A stretch of 28,974 nt of DNA, from positions 1 to 28,974 of IMG/VR virus record IMGVR_UViG_3300032331_003909; one strand, written 5' to 3'. Positions 1 through 6,687 of the stretch are shown here, piece after piece. A program made the translations under genes and the position numbers. Every line of letters begins with the position of its first letter. The stretch's first letter is position 1. The DNA comes from a virus. Below the pieces are notes generated by a model. The model saw only the letters and a list, made by a program, of their open reading frames with translations, had not been told where the DNA came from and did not search any database.

Positions 1-8
1 AAAAATAT

Positions 9-551
9 ATGCCTGGAAGTTGGGGTTACTTTAAAAATCAAATTCAAGAATATTTAACAAAAAATTTTTCACCAGATGACACGGTATTGGATATTGGCTG
101 CGGTCAAGGTGATTATTATGAAATGTTAAAAGATCATTTCAAGCGGATTGATGCTGTTGAAATTTGGGAACCATATATACATGAATACAAATTAAAAGAA
201 AAATATACGAATTTATACCATGTGAACATCATGGATTTTGATTTTGATTATTATGATATCATTATAATGGGAGATATTTTAGAACATTTGAGTAGGGAAG
301 ACTCGATTACATTGCTTAATCGAATACATAAAAAATGTAAACAAATTTTAGTTGTATTACCATATTATCTTCCCCAAGAAACAGTGTTTGGAAATGTATA
401 TGAGAGACATCTGCAACCAGACATAGACGATTCGGTAATGGAAAAATATTTTCCGATGTTAAAATTACACGAATTCCATGGCAAAGAGGCGAAACTTAGA
501 ATAGATGTCGGGGAAAACGTATATTATTATTGTGTTTTTGTTAAAAAATAA
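9..551 (+). CDS. Class I SAM-dependent methyltransferase
   Basis: Predicted to transfer a methyl group from S-adenosylmethionine to an unknown small molecule or sugar. The SAM-binding motif I, VLDIGCGQGDYYE, lies at residues 26-38, an acidic motif II (DAVEIWEPYI) follows, and a motif IV-like strand MGDILEHL lies near residues 88-95. At 180 residues it is a bare Rossmann-fold methyltransferase without an obvious substrate domain. The ATG at 9 is the first in this frame, but the frame is open to the window edge, so a more upstream start cannot be excluded. It is the first of four closely packed genes that also encode a second methyltransferase-like protein and two glycosyltransferases, so its substrate is probably a glycan or nucleotide-sugar. 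The fold is certain enough; the substrate is unknown. Confidence 0.85.
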   Translation: MPGSWGYFKNQIQEYLTKNFSPDDTVLDIGCGQGDYYEMLKDHFKRIDAVEIWEPYIHEYKLKEKYTNLYHVNIMDFDFDYYDIIIMGDILEHLSREDSITLLNRIHKKCKQILVVLPYYLPQETVFGNVYERHLQPDIDDSVMEKYFPMLKLHEFHGKEAKLRIDVGENVYYYCVFVKK

Positions 552-558
552 AAAAAAA

Positions 559-1236
559 ATGAAAGAAATATATAAAGCCATATATAATTTTAAATTGGAT
601 AGGAAATATTGGAAATATCAAAATTTAACAGGGGAAGATTATGATATAAGAAGATCCAAACCAGCACCGTATTTGAAAAAAGCAATTGAAATTGCAAAAA
701 TATTGAACTTAAAAACTGTTGTTGAAATTGGATCAATGCGATATGCTGTAACAAAAAAATGTTTAGATTACTTTTACTCATCAAATGATCCTTTTCTTTC
801 ACCGTCTTGTTGCTGTGATGGTCACGGTGGATTTTTTTGGGCAAATGAGGGTTTTGAAACGTATACTGTGGATATAGATTTGAATTGTAAAACAAATATG
901 GAGTGGTGTTACTCGAATCTTGAAAGGGAAATTCCTAAAAATTTGCATATTGAGATTCCAATCGATGGTATAGAATTTTTAAAAAAATTTGATAAAAAAA
1001 TAGATGTTCTTTTCTTGGATGGTTGGGATGTTGGTAGTGATCTATATGCAGAAAAACACTTAGAAGCATACCAAGCGGCTAAAGACAAGTTTTCCCCTCA
1101 ACACTTGGTTTTAATTGATGATACGGATTATTTAACTTTTAACGGTGGTAAAGATAAAATACTATCTCCTTTTTTAATAGAAGAAGGCTATATACCATTA
1201 TTCAATGGAAGACAAACTCTATTTTTGAAAAAATGA
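559..1236 (+). CDS. Methyltransferase-like (Rossmann fold) protein
   Basis: A 225-residue protein with a class I methyltransferase-like pattern: the strand TVVEIGSMR (motif I position, glycine-poor), then TVDID (acidic end of strand 2), then IDVLFLDGWD and LVLIDDTD (strands 4 and 5). A cysteine-rich insertion SCCCDGHGGFF sits between motif I and strand 2 and could bind metal. The frame is open back to 505, but starting there would overlap the previous gene by 47 nt; the ATG at 559, seven bases after the upstream stop, is the better start. It overlaps the next gene by ATGA, implying translational coupling. Probably acts with the neighbouring glycosyltransferases on a sugar chain. Methyltransferase activity is inferred from the fold, and the degenerate motif I leaves room for another nucleotide-binding function. 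Confidence 0.65.
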   Translation: MKEIYKAIYNFKLDRKYWKYQNLTGEDYDIRRSKPAPYLKKAIEIAKILNLKTVVEIGSMRYAVTKKCLDYFYSSNDPFLSPSCCCDGHGGFFWANEGFETYTVDIDLNCKTNMEWCYSNLEREIPKNLHIEIPIDGIEFLKKFDKKIDVLFLDGWDVGSDLYAEKHLEAYQAAKDKFSPQHLVLIDDTDYLTFNGGKDKILSPFLIEEGYIPLFNGRQTLFLKK

Positions 1237-1985
1237 AAAAAGTTATTCTCAGCCTAACCACGATACCCAATAGATTGAATAATCCAGATTTAAATGGTGG
1301 ATTATATCCAGTTATTAAAAAAATTACCAATTTATCATATGAAAATTATGAAATTCATTTAAATATTCCTCATTTTAATAATAAAACAAATGAGGAATAT
1401 ATCATACCGAGTTGGTTAAACGATTTTAATGATGAAAAATTGAAAGTTTTTAGAACGGAAGACTACGGTTCAATAACAAAATTGATACCAACATTGGAAA
1501 GATTAACAGATGGTGAAGATGTCATTATAACTTTGGATGATGATTTGGAATATATGGATGGATTTATCGAATACCATTTGAAAAAAAGGGAAGAGTATCC
1601 TGATTGTGCAATTGGTTTTGCTGGAATTGGTGCAATAGATGGTAGTTGTCATTTTTGTACAACTGTAAACAAAGATGTCAGAGTGAAAATTTTAGAAGGA
1701 TATAAGACAGTTTCTTATAAAAGATCATTTTTTGATGATGATTTTAAAAATTTTTCAATTGGAAATTGGAATGACGATATGATAATTTCGGCTTATTTGG
1801 GAATGAAAAACATTAAAAAGATCGTAGTTTCATATGAAAAGGATGATGATTTTACACCTAGAGTCGAATCATTTCCAATAGTAGGCCATTTACCAAATGA
1901 AAGAGGCGGTTGTTGGTTGTTTAGAAATGAATCTGTACCAGACAACCATGAAATTTATTATAAATTGGGATATTTGGAAAAATGA
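1233..1985 (+). CDS. Glycosyltransferase, GT-A-like
   Basis: Predicted glycosyltransferase of 250 residues. It opens with a strand typical of family 2-like enzymes (ILSLTTIPNR, residues 5-14) and has the metal/nucleotide-sugar acidic motif LDDDLEY with D102-D104. A later acidic run, FDDDFKNF, and NWNDDMI may contribute to the acceptor side. There are no membrane segments. Start and stop codons overlap both neighbours as ATGA, so it is in the middle of a translationally coupled four-gene unit. In phages such enzymes decorate virion proteins, modified bases or host surface glycans; the sequence does not tell which. Fold assignment is fairly sure, donor and acceptor unknown. Confidence 0.75.
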   Translation: MKKVILSLTTIPNRLNNPDLNGGLYPVIKKITNLSYENYEIHLNIPHFNNKTNEEYIIPSWLNDFNDEKLKVFRTEDYGSITKLIPTLERLTDGEDVIITLDDDLEYMDGFIEYHLKKREEYPDCAIGFAGIGAIDGSCHFCTTVNKDVRVKILEGYKTVSYKRSFFDDDFKNFSIGNWNDDMIISAYLGMKNIKKIVVSYEKDDDFTPRVESFPIVGHLPNERGGCWLFRNESVPDNHEIYYKLGYLEK

Positions 1986-3661
1986 ACAACGTAACAATTG
2001 TAACTGGTCTTTGGGACATAGGAAGAGGGAATCTAACGGAAGGTTGGTCTAGAAACTTTGACCATTATCTCTCCAAGTTTTCGGAACTTTTAAAAATCGA
2101 AAACAATATGATAATATTTGGAGAACAAGAATTGGAAGATTTTGTTTTTCAACATAGAAATAAAGAAAATACTCAATTTATTGTGAGAAGCAAGGATTGG
2201 TTCAAAGGTGAGTTTTATGAAAGAATTCAAAATATTAGAAACAATTCAAATTGGTATAATCAAGCAGGATGGTTAAAAGACTCAACTCAAGCAAAATTGG
2301 AATTATATAATCCACTTGTAACATCCAAGGTGTTTTTACTAAACGATGCAAATATTTTAGATCGTTTCAATTCAAAGCATTTGTATTGGCTTGATGCTGG
2401 AATTACAAATACAGTTCATTCTGGATATTTTACACATGACAAAGTTCAGGATAAACTACCAAAGGTTTTTGATAAATTTGGATTCGTCGCTTTTCCTTAC
2501 AATGCTAACAACGAAATACATGGTTTTTCTTATCCTAAAATAAACGATTATGCTGGAAAAGATGTAAAACTTGTTTGTAGAGGTGGATTGTTTGGAGGAC
2601 CAAAAGATATAATAGGGGAAATTAATACAATATATCACGGTGTTCTTTCAAATACATTGAACGATGGATACATGGGAACAGAAGAATCCGTTTTCAGTAT
2701 CATGCTTTATAGATACTGTGGAATGATCGATTATGTTGAAATAGAATCTAATGGACTTATATCCAAATTCTGTGAGGATTTAAAAAATGATAAATTTGAA
2801 GTGAAAAATATTCTTCCAAAGAAAACTGGAGAATTTTCCAAAAAAATTGATATTGAAAAAGTTGGGCTTTATGTGATCAGTTTTAATAGTCCTGAACAAT
2901 TTGAGACTCTAATCAAATCAATGTTGGAATATGATGCTGATTTTATCAATAAACCAAGAAAGTTTTTATTGGACAATTCGGTTGATCTTTCCACAACTCC
3001 TCGTTATGTGGAACTTTGTGAACAATATGGATTTGAACACATCAAAAAGAATAATATTGGAATTTGTGGAGGAAGACAGTTTGTCTCAGATCATTTTCAT
3101 AATTCTGATTTAGAATTAATGATTTGGAGTGAGGATGACTTCTTCTTTCAAAATAAACCAAATGAAACATGTAAGAATGGTTTCAATAGATATTGTCCAA
3201 ATCTGTATCAAAAATGTTTAGAAATCATAAAAAAAGAAAATTTTGATTTTTTGAAATTAAATTTTACAGAATTTTATGGTGATTCTTCAACCGCATGGGC
3301 TTGGTATAATGTTCCATCTGAAGTTAGAGTAAGACTTTGGCCTAACAATCCAAGATTACCAGTTCAAGGATTAGACCCGAATGCTCCTTTGACGGAATTT
3401 AAAAATATCAAATCATATAAAGAATTGCCTTATATTACAGGAAATATATACTATTCGAATTGGACACATTTTGTAACAAAAGAAGGAAACAGAAAAATGT
3501 TCCAAGAAACCAAATGGGCGCACCCTTTTGAAAATACCTGGATGTCATATATTTATCAAGAAACCATTAAGGGCAATATAAACCCAGCATTATTACTGTT
3601 GACACCAGTTGAACATAATCGCTTCCATCATTATTCCGCTGGATTGAGAAAAGAAAATTAA
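1982..3661 (+). CDS. Two-domain glycosyltransferase (HtrL/YibB-like plus GT-A-like)
   Basis: A 559-residue protein that looks like a fusion. Residues 1 to about 265 resemble the HtrL/YibB family: TIVTGLWDIGRGN near the N terminus, an FDHYLSKF segment, LYWLDAGI in the middle, and RGGLFGGP. From about residue 297 a second domain begins with a fresh strand, VGLYVISFNSPEQ, and carries a probable DxD-type site, WSEDDFFF, near residue 383, followed by aromatic-rich acceptor-like sequence (TAWAWYNVP, NWTHFVTKEG). A lysine-rich linker separates the two. It overlaps the previous gene by ATGA and ends the operon; its stop overlaps the stop of the opposite-strand gene. Two active sites in one chain could add two successive sugars. 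The HtrL assignment is by motif resemblance only. Confidence 0.7.
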   Translation: MNNVTIVTGLWDIGRGNLTEGWSRNFDHYLSKFSELLKIENNMIIFGEQELEDFVFQHRNKENTQFIVRSKDWFKGEFYERIQNIRNNSNWYNQAGWLKDSTQAKLELYNPLVTSKVFLLNDANILDRFNSKHLYWLDAGITNTVHSGYFTHDKVQDKLPKVFDKFGFVAFPYNANNEIHGFSYPKINDYAGKDVKLVCRGGLFGGPKDIIGEINTIYHGVLSNTLNDGYMGTEESVFSIMLYRYCGMIDYVEIESNGLISKFCEDLKNDKFEVKNILPKKTGEFSKKIDIEKVGLYVISFNSPEQFETLIKSMLEYDADFINKPRKFLLDNSVDLSTTPRYVELCEQYGFEHIKKNNIGICGGRQFVSDHFHNSDLELMIWSEDDFFFQNKPNETCKNGFNRYCPNLYQKCLEIIKKENFDFLKLNFTEFYGDSSTAWAWYNVPSEVRVRLWPNNPRLPVQGLDPNAPLTEFKNIKSYKELPYITGNIYYSNWTHFVTKEGNRKMFQETKWAHPFENTWMSYIYQETIKGNINPALLLLTPVEHNRFHHYSAGLRKEN

Positions 3662-4065
3662 TTGATCACGCTAAAATATGTAAACCGCTTGGTATTTTTT
3701 GATGCCTTGGTATATCCTGCACCATTGAAATACAATATATCATAATTTCCAACTAAGAGATTCTCTGGTAATCTAAATTGTAAAAGAGTTCCATCATCTA
3801 ATACATCATATTCATAAACTGGAAAACCAGAAACGGACGGATATCTTGCACTAATTGATTTTATTTCTGTATAAAGATTCAATTCCATTTGATTCATCGA
3901 TGCGTTACTGGAAGACAGATACAGACCATTTAATGATGTGTATTGAAACATATCTCCCTTGATATTCGCATTTGTGGAAGAAAGGTTTTGCGTTTTAACT
4001 GTAAATGATGGTTTGGAAAAATCCTTCACGATATTATTTAGGGAGAAAATGCTAAATAATCCCAT
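3658..4065 (-). CDS. Small beta-rich protein of unknown function
   Basis: A 135-residue protein not recognised. The C-terminal half is beta-rich; LPENLLVGNYDILYFNGAGY resembles the end of an IPT/TIG-type immunoglobulin-like fold, which in phages usually means a surface-exposed virion part, but this is weak. There is no signal peptide or membrane segment. The start codon reads on the palindrome CCATGG and overlaps the start codon of the opposite gene (4064). A one-mismatch late box (TGAATA on the minus strand, 4075-4080) lies upstream inside that gene. The last four bases overlap the end of the glycosyltransferase gene, giving a tail-to-tail arrangement without a visible terminator. Confidence 0.6.
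   Translation of the reverse strand: MGLFSIFSLNNIVKDFSKPSFTVKTQNLSSTNANIKGDMFQYTSLNGLYLSSSNASMNQMELNLYTEIKSISARYPSVSGFPVYEYDVLDDGTLLQFRLPENLLVGNYDILYFNGAGYTKASKNTKRFTYFSVIN
4052..4058 (+). promoter_or_regulatory. Late promoter box CTAAATA
   Basis: Five bases between the box and ATG 4064 (DUF5856-like gene). Confidence 0.7.
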
Positions 4066-4426
4066 GGAAAGAATTATTCAAGGACTATTAACTATACTAA
4101 ACCAAATCAAATTTCATCATTGGTCTACTGATTCATTTGCAAAACACAAGGCACTTGGAGAAGCCTATGATAGTTTGAACGATTTGATTGACGAATTTGT
4201 GGAAGTAATGCTTGGAAAATATGGTAAAAATCTTTCCACAATCGATTTCACGATTTATTCAGAAGGAGATATTCAAACCTCTGATGTATTGGAAGAAATT
4301 ATCAATTTTTTAACAGTTACACTTACAGATGGCTTGAGTTCTGAAAAAGATAGCGATTTACTAAATTTGAAAGACGAAATGCTCGCTGTAATTAATAGAA
4401 CGAAGTATCTTTTGACTCTAAGTTAA
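4064..4426 (+). CDS. DUF5856-like (ferritin/Dps-like helical) phage protein
   Basis: A 120-residue all-helical protein. The segments IKFHHW and KALGEAYDSLNDLIDEFVE followed by GKYG match a helical family common in T4-like phages (DUF5856 as I recall it), which has a ferritin/Dps-like look: paired histidines in helix 1 and a Y-D-L-D-E-E-rich helix 2. Function in phage is unknown. The frame is open back to 3959, and an ATG at 4049 behind GGGAG is possible, but the ATG at 4064 lies 5 nt after a CTAAATA box, the spacing seen at most genes here, and is preferred. Its start codon overlaps that of the opposite-strand gene. Confidence 0.75.
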   Translation: MERIIQGLLTILNQIKFHHWSTDSFAKHKALGEAYDSLNDLIDEFVEVMLGKYGKNLSTIDFTIYSEGDIQTSDVLEEIINFLTVTLTDGLSSEKDSDLLNLKDEMLAVINRTKYLLTLS

Positions 4427-4456
4427 TTTTTTTTTTTGAAAAAACGAATGCTCGGT

Positions 4457-4464
4457 TATAAATA
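4457..4464 (+). promoter_or_regulatory. Late promoter box TATAAATA
   Basis: Exact T4 late -10 consensus, seven bases before the tail fibre-like ATG at 4472. Confidence 0.88.
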
Positions 4465-4471
4465 AAAATAT

Positions 4472-4999
4472 ATGGCGATTAATTTTAACAGCTTTACAGA
4501 GGGAACTACCTCGAATATTCAAAGCAATGATTATGTTGTGGGTTTTGATAATACAAGCCCAGGCGGGGAGCGCAAATGGACCGTTTCCACAATTGCAAAT
4601 GCTGTGCTTTCAGCTAACTCTGTTGGTGCAACGCAGATCGCTAATGGATCAGTCACCGCAGCAAAACTTGGCACTAACGAGCAGAAGCAGATTTGCAAAG
4701 CATGGGTGAATTTCAATGGAACTACATCGCCGGGAACAATCCGTTCAAGCTACAATGTCTCAAGCGTTACGAAGAATGGAACTGGTGATTATACTGTGAA
4801 TTTTGCGACTGCATTAGCTGATGCGAATTATAGTGTGTGCGGAACTGGATCAAGCGTTTCAAGTGGAGAAACATCTGGTAGGTTGACAGTTAATCCAGTT
4901 CCAACAACGCCACTTACCACTAATTCTGCACGGATACCTTATGTTGGCGCGGCTTATTATGATCCTTTATGGGCATCAGTTCAAATCTTCGGAAACTAA
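4472..4999 (+). CDS. Tail fibre-like protein
   Basis: A 175-residue protein with the pattern of phage tail-fibre ends. The N-terminal part has short fibre-type repeats (VGATQIANGSVTAAKLG, residues about 51-67). The C-terminal part starts with KAWVNFNGTT and contains NGTGDYTVNF and ALADANYSV, a domain widespread at fibre tips of unrelated phages. It probably contributes to receptor binding. Its base composition is richer in G and C than the surrounding genes, suggesting recent acquisition. A perfect T4 late box TATAAATA (4457-4464) lies 7 nt before the ATG. The next gene, 4 bases downstream, looks like a fibre assembly factor, a common pairing. It is short for a whole fibre, so it may be a distal tip or tip adhesin. 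Confidence 0.8.
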   Translation: MAINFNSFTEGTTSNIQSNDYVVGFDNTSPGGERKWTVSTIANAVLSANSVGATQIANGSVTAAKLGTNEQKQICKAWVNFNGTTSPGTIRSSYNVSSVTKNGTGDYTVNFATALADANYSVCGTGSSVSSGETSGRLTVNPVPTTPLTTNSARIPYVGAAYYDPLWASVQIFGN

Positions 5000-5003
5000 T
5001 TTT

Positions 5004-5420
5004 ATGCTTATCACCTATCCACAACCAAACGGACAAGTAGCAGTAGTCATTCCTACTGGAGATGTTAATGACGCAATCAAAGATGTTCCAGCAGGAGTAG
5101 AATACAAGATTGTCGAGTCAGTTGACATTGATAACGACTACTTCAACGCATACGAGTTTGACGCTGAACTCGGCGCAAAGGTAAACATCGAGAAAGCGAA
5201 AGTTATTCATCTTGATAAGTTCCGTGCTACAAGAAATCCTCTTCTGGTTACTCTTGACGTAGATTTTATGAGAGCAGTGGAATCTGGTAACACAACCTTA
5301 CAACAAGAAATTGCTTCTAAAAAGCAAGCTCTTCGGGATGTTACTAAAACAGAGCTTCCAAATACTCTAGAAGAAATTAAAGCAACTTGGCCAGAAATTC
5401 TTGGACCAAAACCTTTTTAA
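5004..5420 (+). CDS. Probable tail fibre assembly/chaperone protein
   Basis: A 138-residue protein. Its C-terminal half has the pattern RATRNPLLVTLD, then QALRDVTKTELPNT and finally ATWPEIL, which is the usual ending of phage tail-fibre assembly proteins (R-x-x-R-N-x-L-L ... LRD ... WP). The N-terminal half, with QPNGQVAVVIPTGD, is less typical. The frame is open to 4941 but that would overlap the fibre gene; the ATG at 5004, four bases after its stop, is chosen and needs no own promoter. It probably assists trimerisation or attachment of the fibre protein at 4472. Like that gene it is somewhat GC-richer than its surroundings, so the two may have moved together. Confidence 0.75.
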   Translation: MLITYPQPNGQVAVVIPTGDVNDAIKDVPAGVEYKIVESVDIDNDYFNAYEFDAELGAKVNIEKAKVIHLDKFRATRNPLLVTLDVDFMRAVESGNTTLQQEIASKKQALRDVTKTELPNTLEEIKATWPEILGPKPF

Positions 5421-5448
5421 AAAAAAAATATATTTTCCAAACATTGCA

Positions 5449-5455
5449 TTAAATA
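5449..5455 (+). promoter_or_regulatory. Late promoter box TTAAATA
   Basis: Six bases before GTG 5462. An ATG at 5460 is followed directly by TGA, so the box supports the GTG start. Confidence 0.75.
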
Positions 5456-5461
5456 ATTAAT

Positions 5462-6676
5462 GTGAATCTTAATGCACCTGATTTTCTAAAGGATTTAGAA
5501 GGAATACAAAACAAATTGGATGGTAGTATATCTATTGATGCATTGACAAGTGTATCAAATTTACCACAACTTTCCGAATTTTCCGAACTAGCCAAAGGAT
5601 TGTTGCCAGAAAATCTTATAAAAACAGATGAAAATGGTAAACTCGGTCTTGTTTCTTTAACGGAATTACAAAGCGCATTATATAGTGGCTTAACAGATAT
5701 AAAAGGATATCTGGAAAATGAAATCACAGGTGTTTTTAATTCCCTAAAGGGTGAAGTTGAAAATGCATACAATGAAGCAAAGGCGGTTTATGATGATCTC
5801 AAAAACTTATCCACTAATATACAAAACGATAGTTCTGTAATCGCAGATTTGGCCGTTTCTTCTTTAAATGGTGCAACAGGACTCAATATTGAAGTCCAAG
5901 ACCTTGCAAATTTACAAAAAACCGTATCCAATACAATAGAAAGTTTTGCCCAACTTTCACCTAAAAAAGTAAAAGACCTCGCTGATCCAAATTTTTATGG
6001 AAGAGTTGTAAATGCAACTCTTAACACAACACTTGATCTTACAGGAAAAACAGCGGAATTAATTGCAACTCAAAGTTTAATTAATGATCAATTGGACAGT
6101 TCTGGTTATGTTGAAATGTTTAAAAGTGCTATTGAGAGCGGAAAGAATCTACTCCCAAAAGAAAATCCAAATGACCCATCAAAAGAGAAAGTTACAGTTT
6201 ATAGGACAGTATATTGGGGTAAAGGAGAGGGTGCTTTACCAGAAGCGGCAGCACAAAAAGCCAATTCTGGAAATAAACTTGTGGACGATTACAGTCTTGC
6301 AGTTGACAATTCCAAGGTTATAATTGGAAGCAAAGTGAAATTCGCAGATGATAAAAAAGAAAGAGAAGCGGTTGATGTTGCAACTCCATCAAAGGGTATA
6401 ACAACATCTGGAGAAAATCCAACAGTTGCCATATATTTTGAAACAAAAGAAAAAGCTCAAGCATATCTAAAGGCACATCCAGAAAGAAATGTTCTTGCAA
6501 CCGTCACTGTACCTTCTCCAAAAGAAAAAGAAGATAAACAGAAACTTAAAAAGAAAGCATCTGAAACAAAAACTACAATTAGTAAAGAGAAATCTCAAAA
6601 AATGTTGGAAGATATAAGAAGAGAAAATGCAGAAACGGAAGATGTATTTAAAAAACTTGAGGCTAAATTAAAATAA
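5462..6676 (+). CDS. Virion protein with 3D/double-psi-barrel-like motif
   Basis: A 404-residue protein with a helical N-terminal two thirds (Leu/Asn/Ala-rich, weak coiled coil), a short domain near residues 245-300, and a Lys/Glu-rich helical tail. The middle domain contains VYWGKGEGALPEAA and then LAVDNSKVIIGSKVKF, very like the AVDPxxIPLGSxV motif of 3D (double-psi beta-barrel) domains found in peptidoglycan lytic proteins. Whether the catalytic Asp arrangement is complete is unclear. The start is GTG at 5462, six bases after a TTAAATA box; the nearby ATG at 5460 runs straight into TGA. It lies 11 nt before the gp5-like hub spike gene, so a baseplate or tail-tip role is likely. Confidence 0.6.
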   Translation: MNLNAPDFLKDLEGIQNKLDGSISIDALTSVSNLPQLSEFSELAKGLLPENLIKTDENGKLGLVSLTELQSALYSGLTDIKGYLENEITGVFNSLKGEVENAYNEAKAVYDDLKNLSTNIQNDSSVIADLAVSSLNGATGLNIEVQDLANLQKTVSNTIESFAQLSPKKVKDLADPNFYGRVVNATLNTTLDLTGKTAELIATQSLINDQLDSSGYVEMFKSAIESGKNLLPKENPNDPSKEKVTVYRTVYWGKGEGALPEAAAQKANSGNKLVDDYSLAVDNSKVIIGSKVKFADDKKEREAVDVATPSKGITTSGENPTVAIYFETKEKAQAYLKAHPERNVLATVTVPSPKEKEDKQKLKKKASETKTTISKEKSQKMLEDIRRENAETEDVFKKLEAKLK

Positions 6677-6687
6677 GCCAAACAATC

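Noticed and set aside
505-558. Upstream start for the second methyltransferase-like gene
   Set aside because: Would overlap the previous gene by 47 bases; ATG at 559 fits the operon spacing.
590-895. Minus-strand ORF of 101 codons
   Set aside because: Shadow of the methyltransferase-like gene; no own signals and low-complexity translation.
3959-4063. Upstream extension of the DUF5856-like gene
   Set aside because: Lies opposite a real gene and the family-like sequence starts at the ATG 4064 behind the late box.
4427-4471. T-run after the DUF5856-like gene as terminator
   Set aside because: No stable hairpin precedes the T-run.
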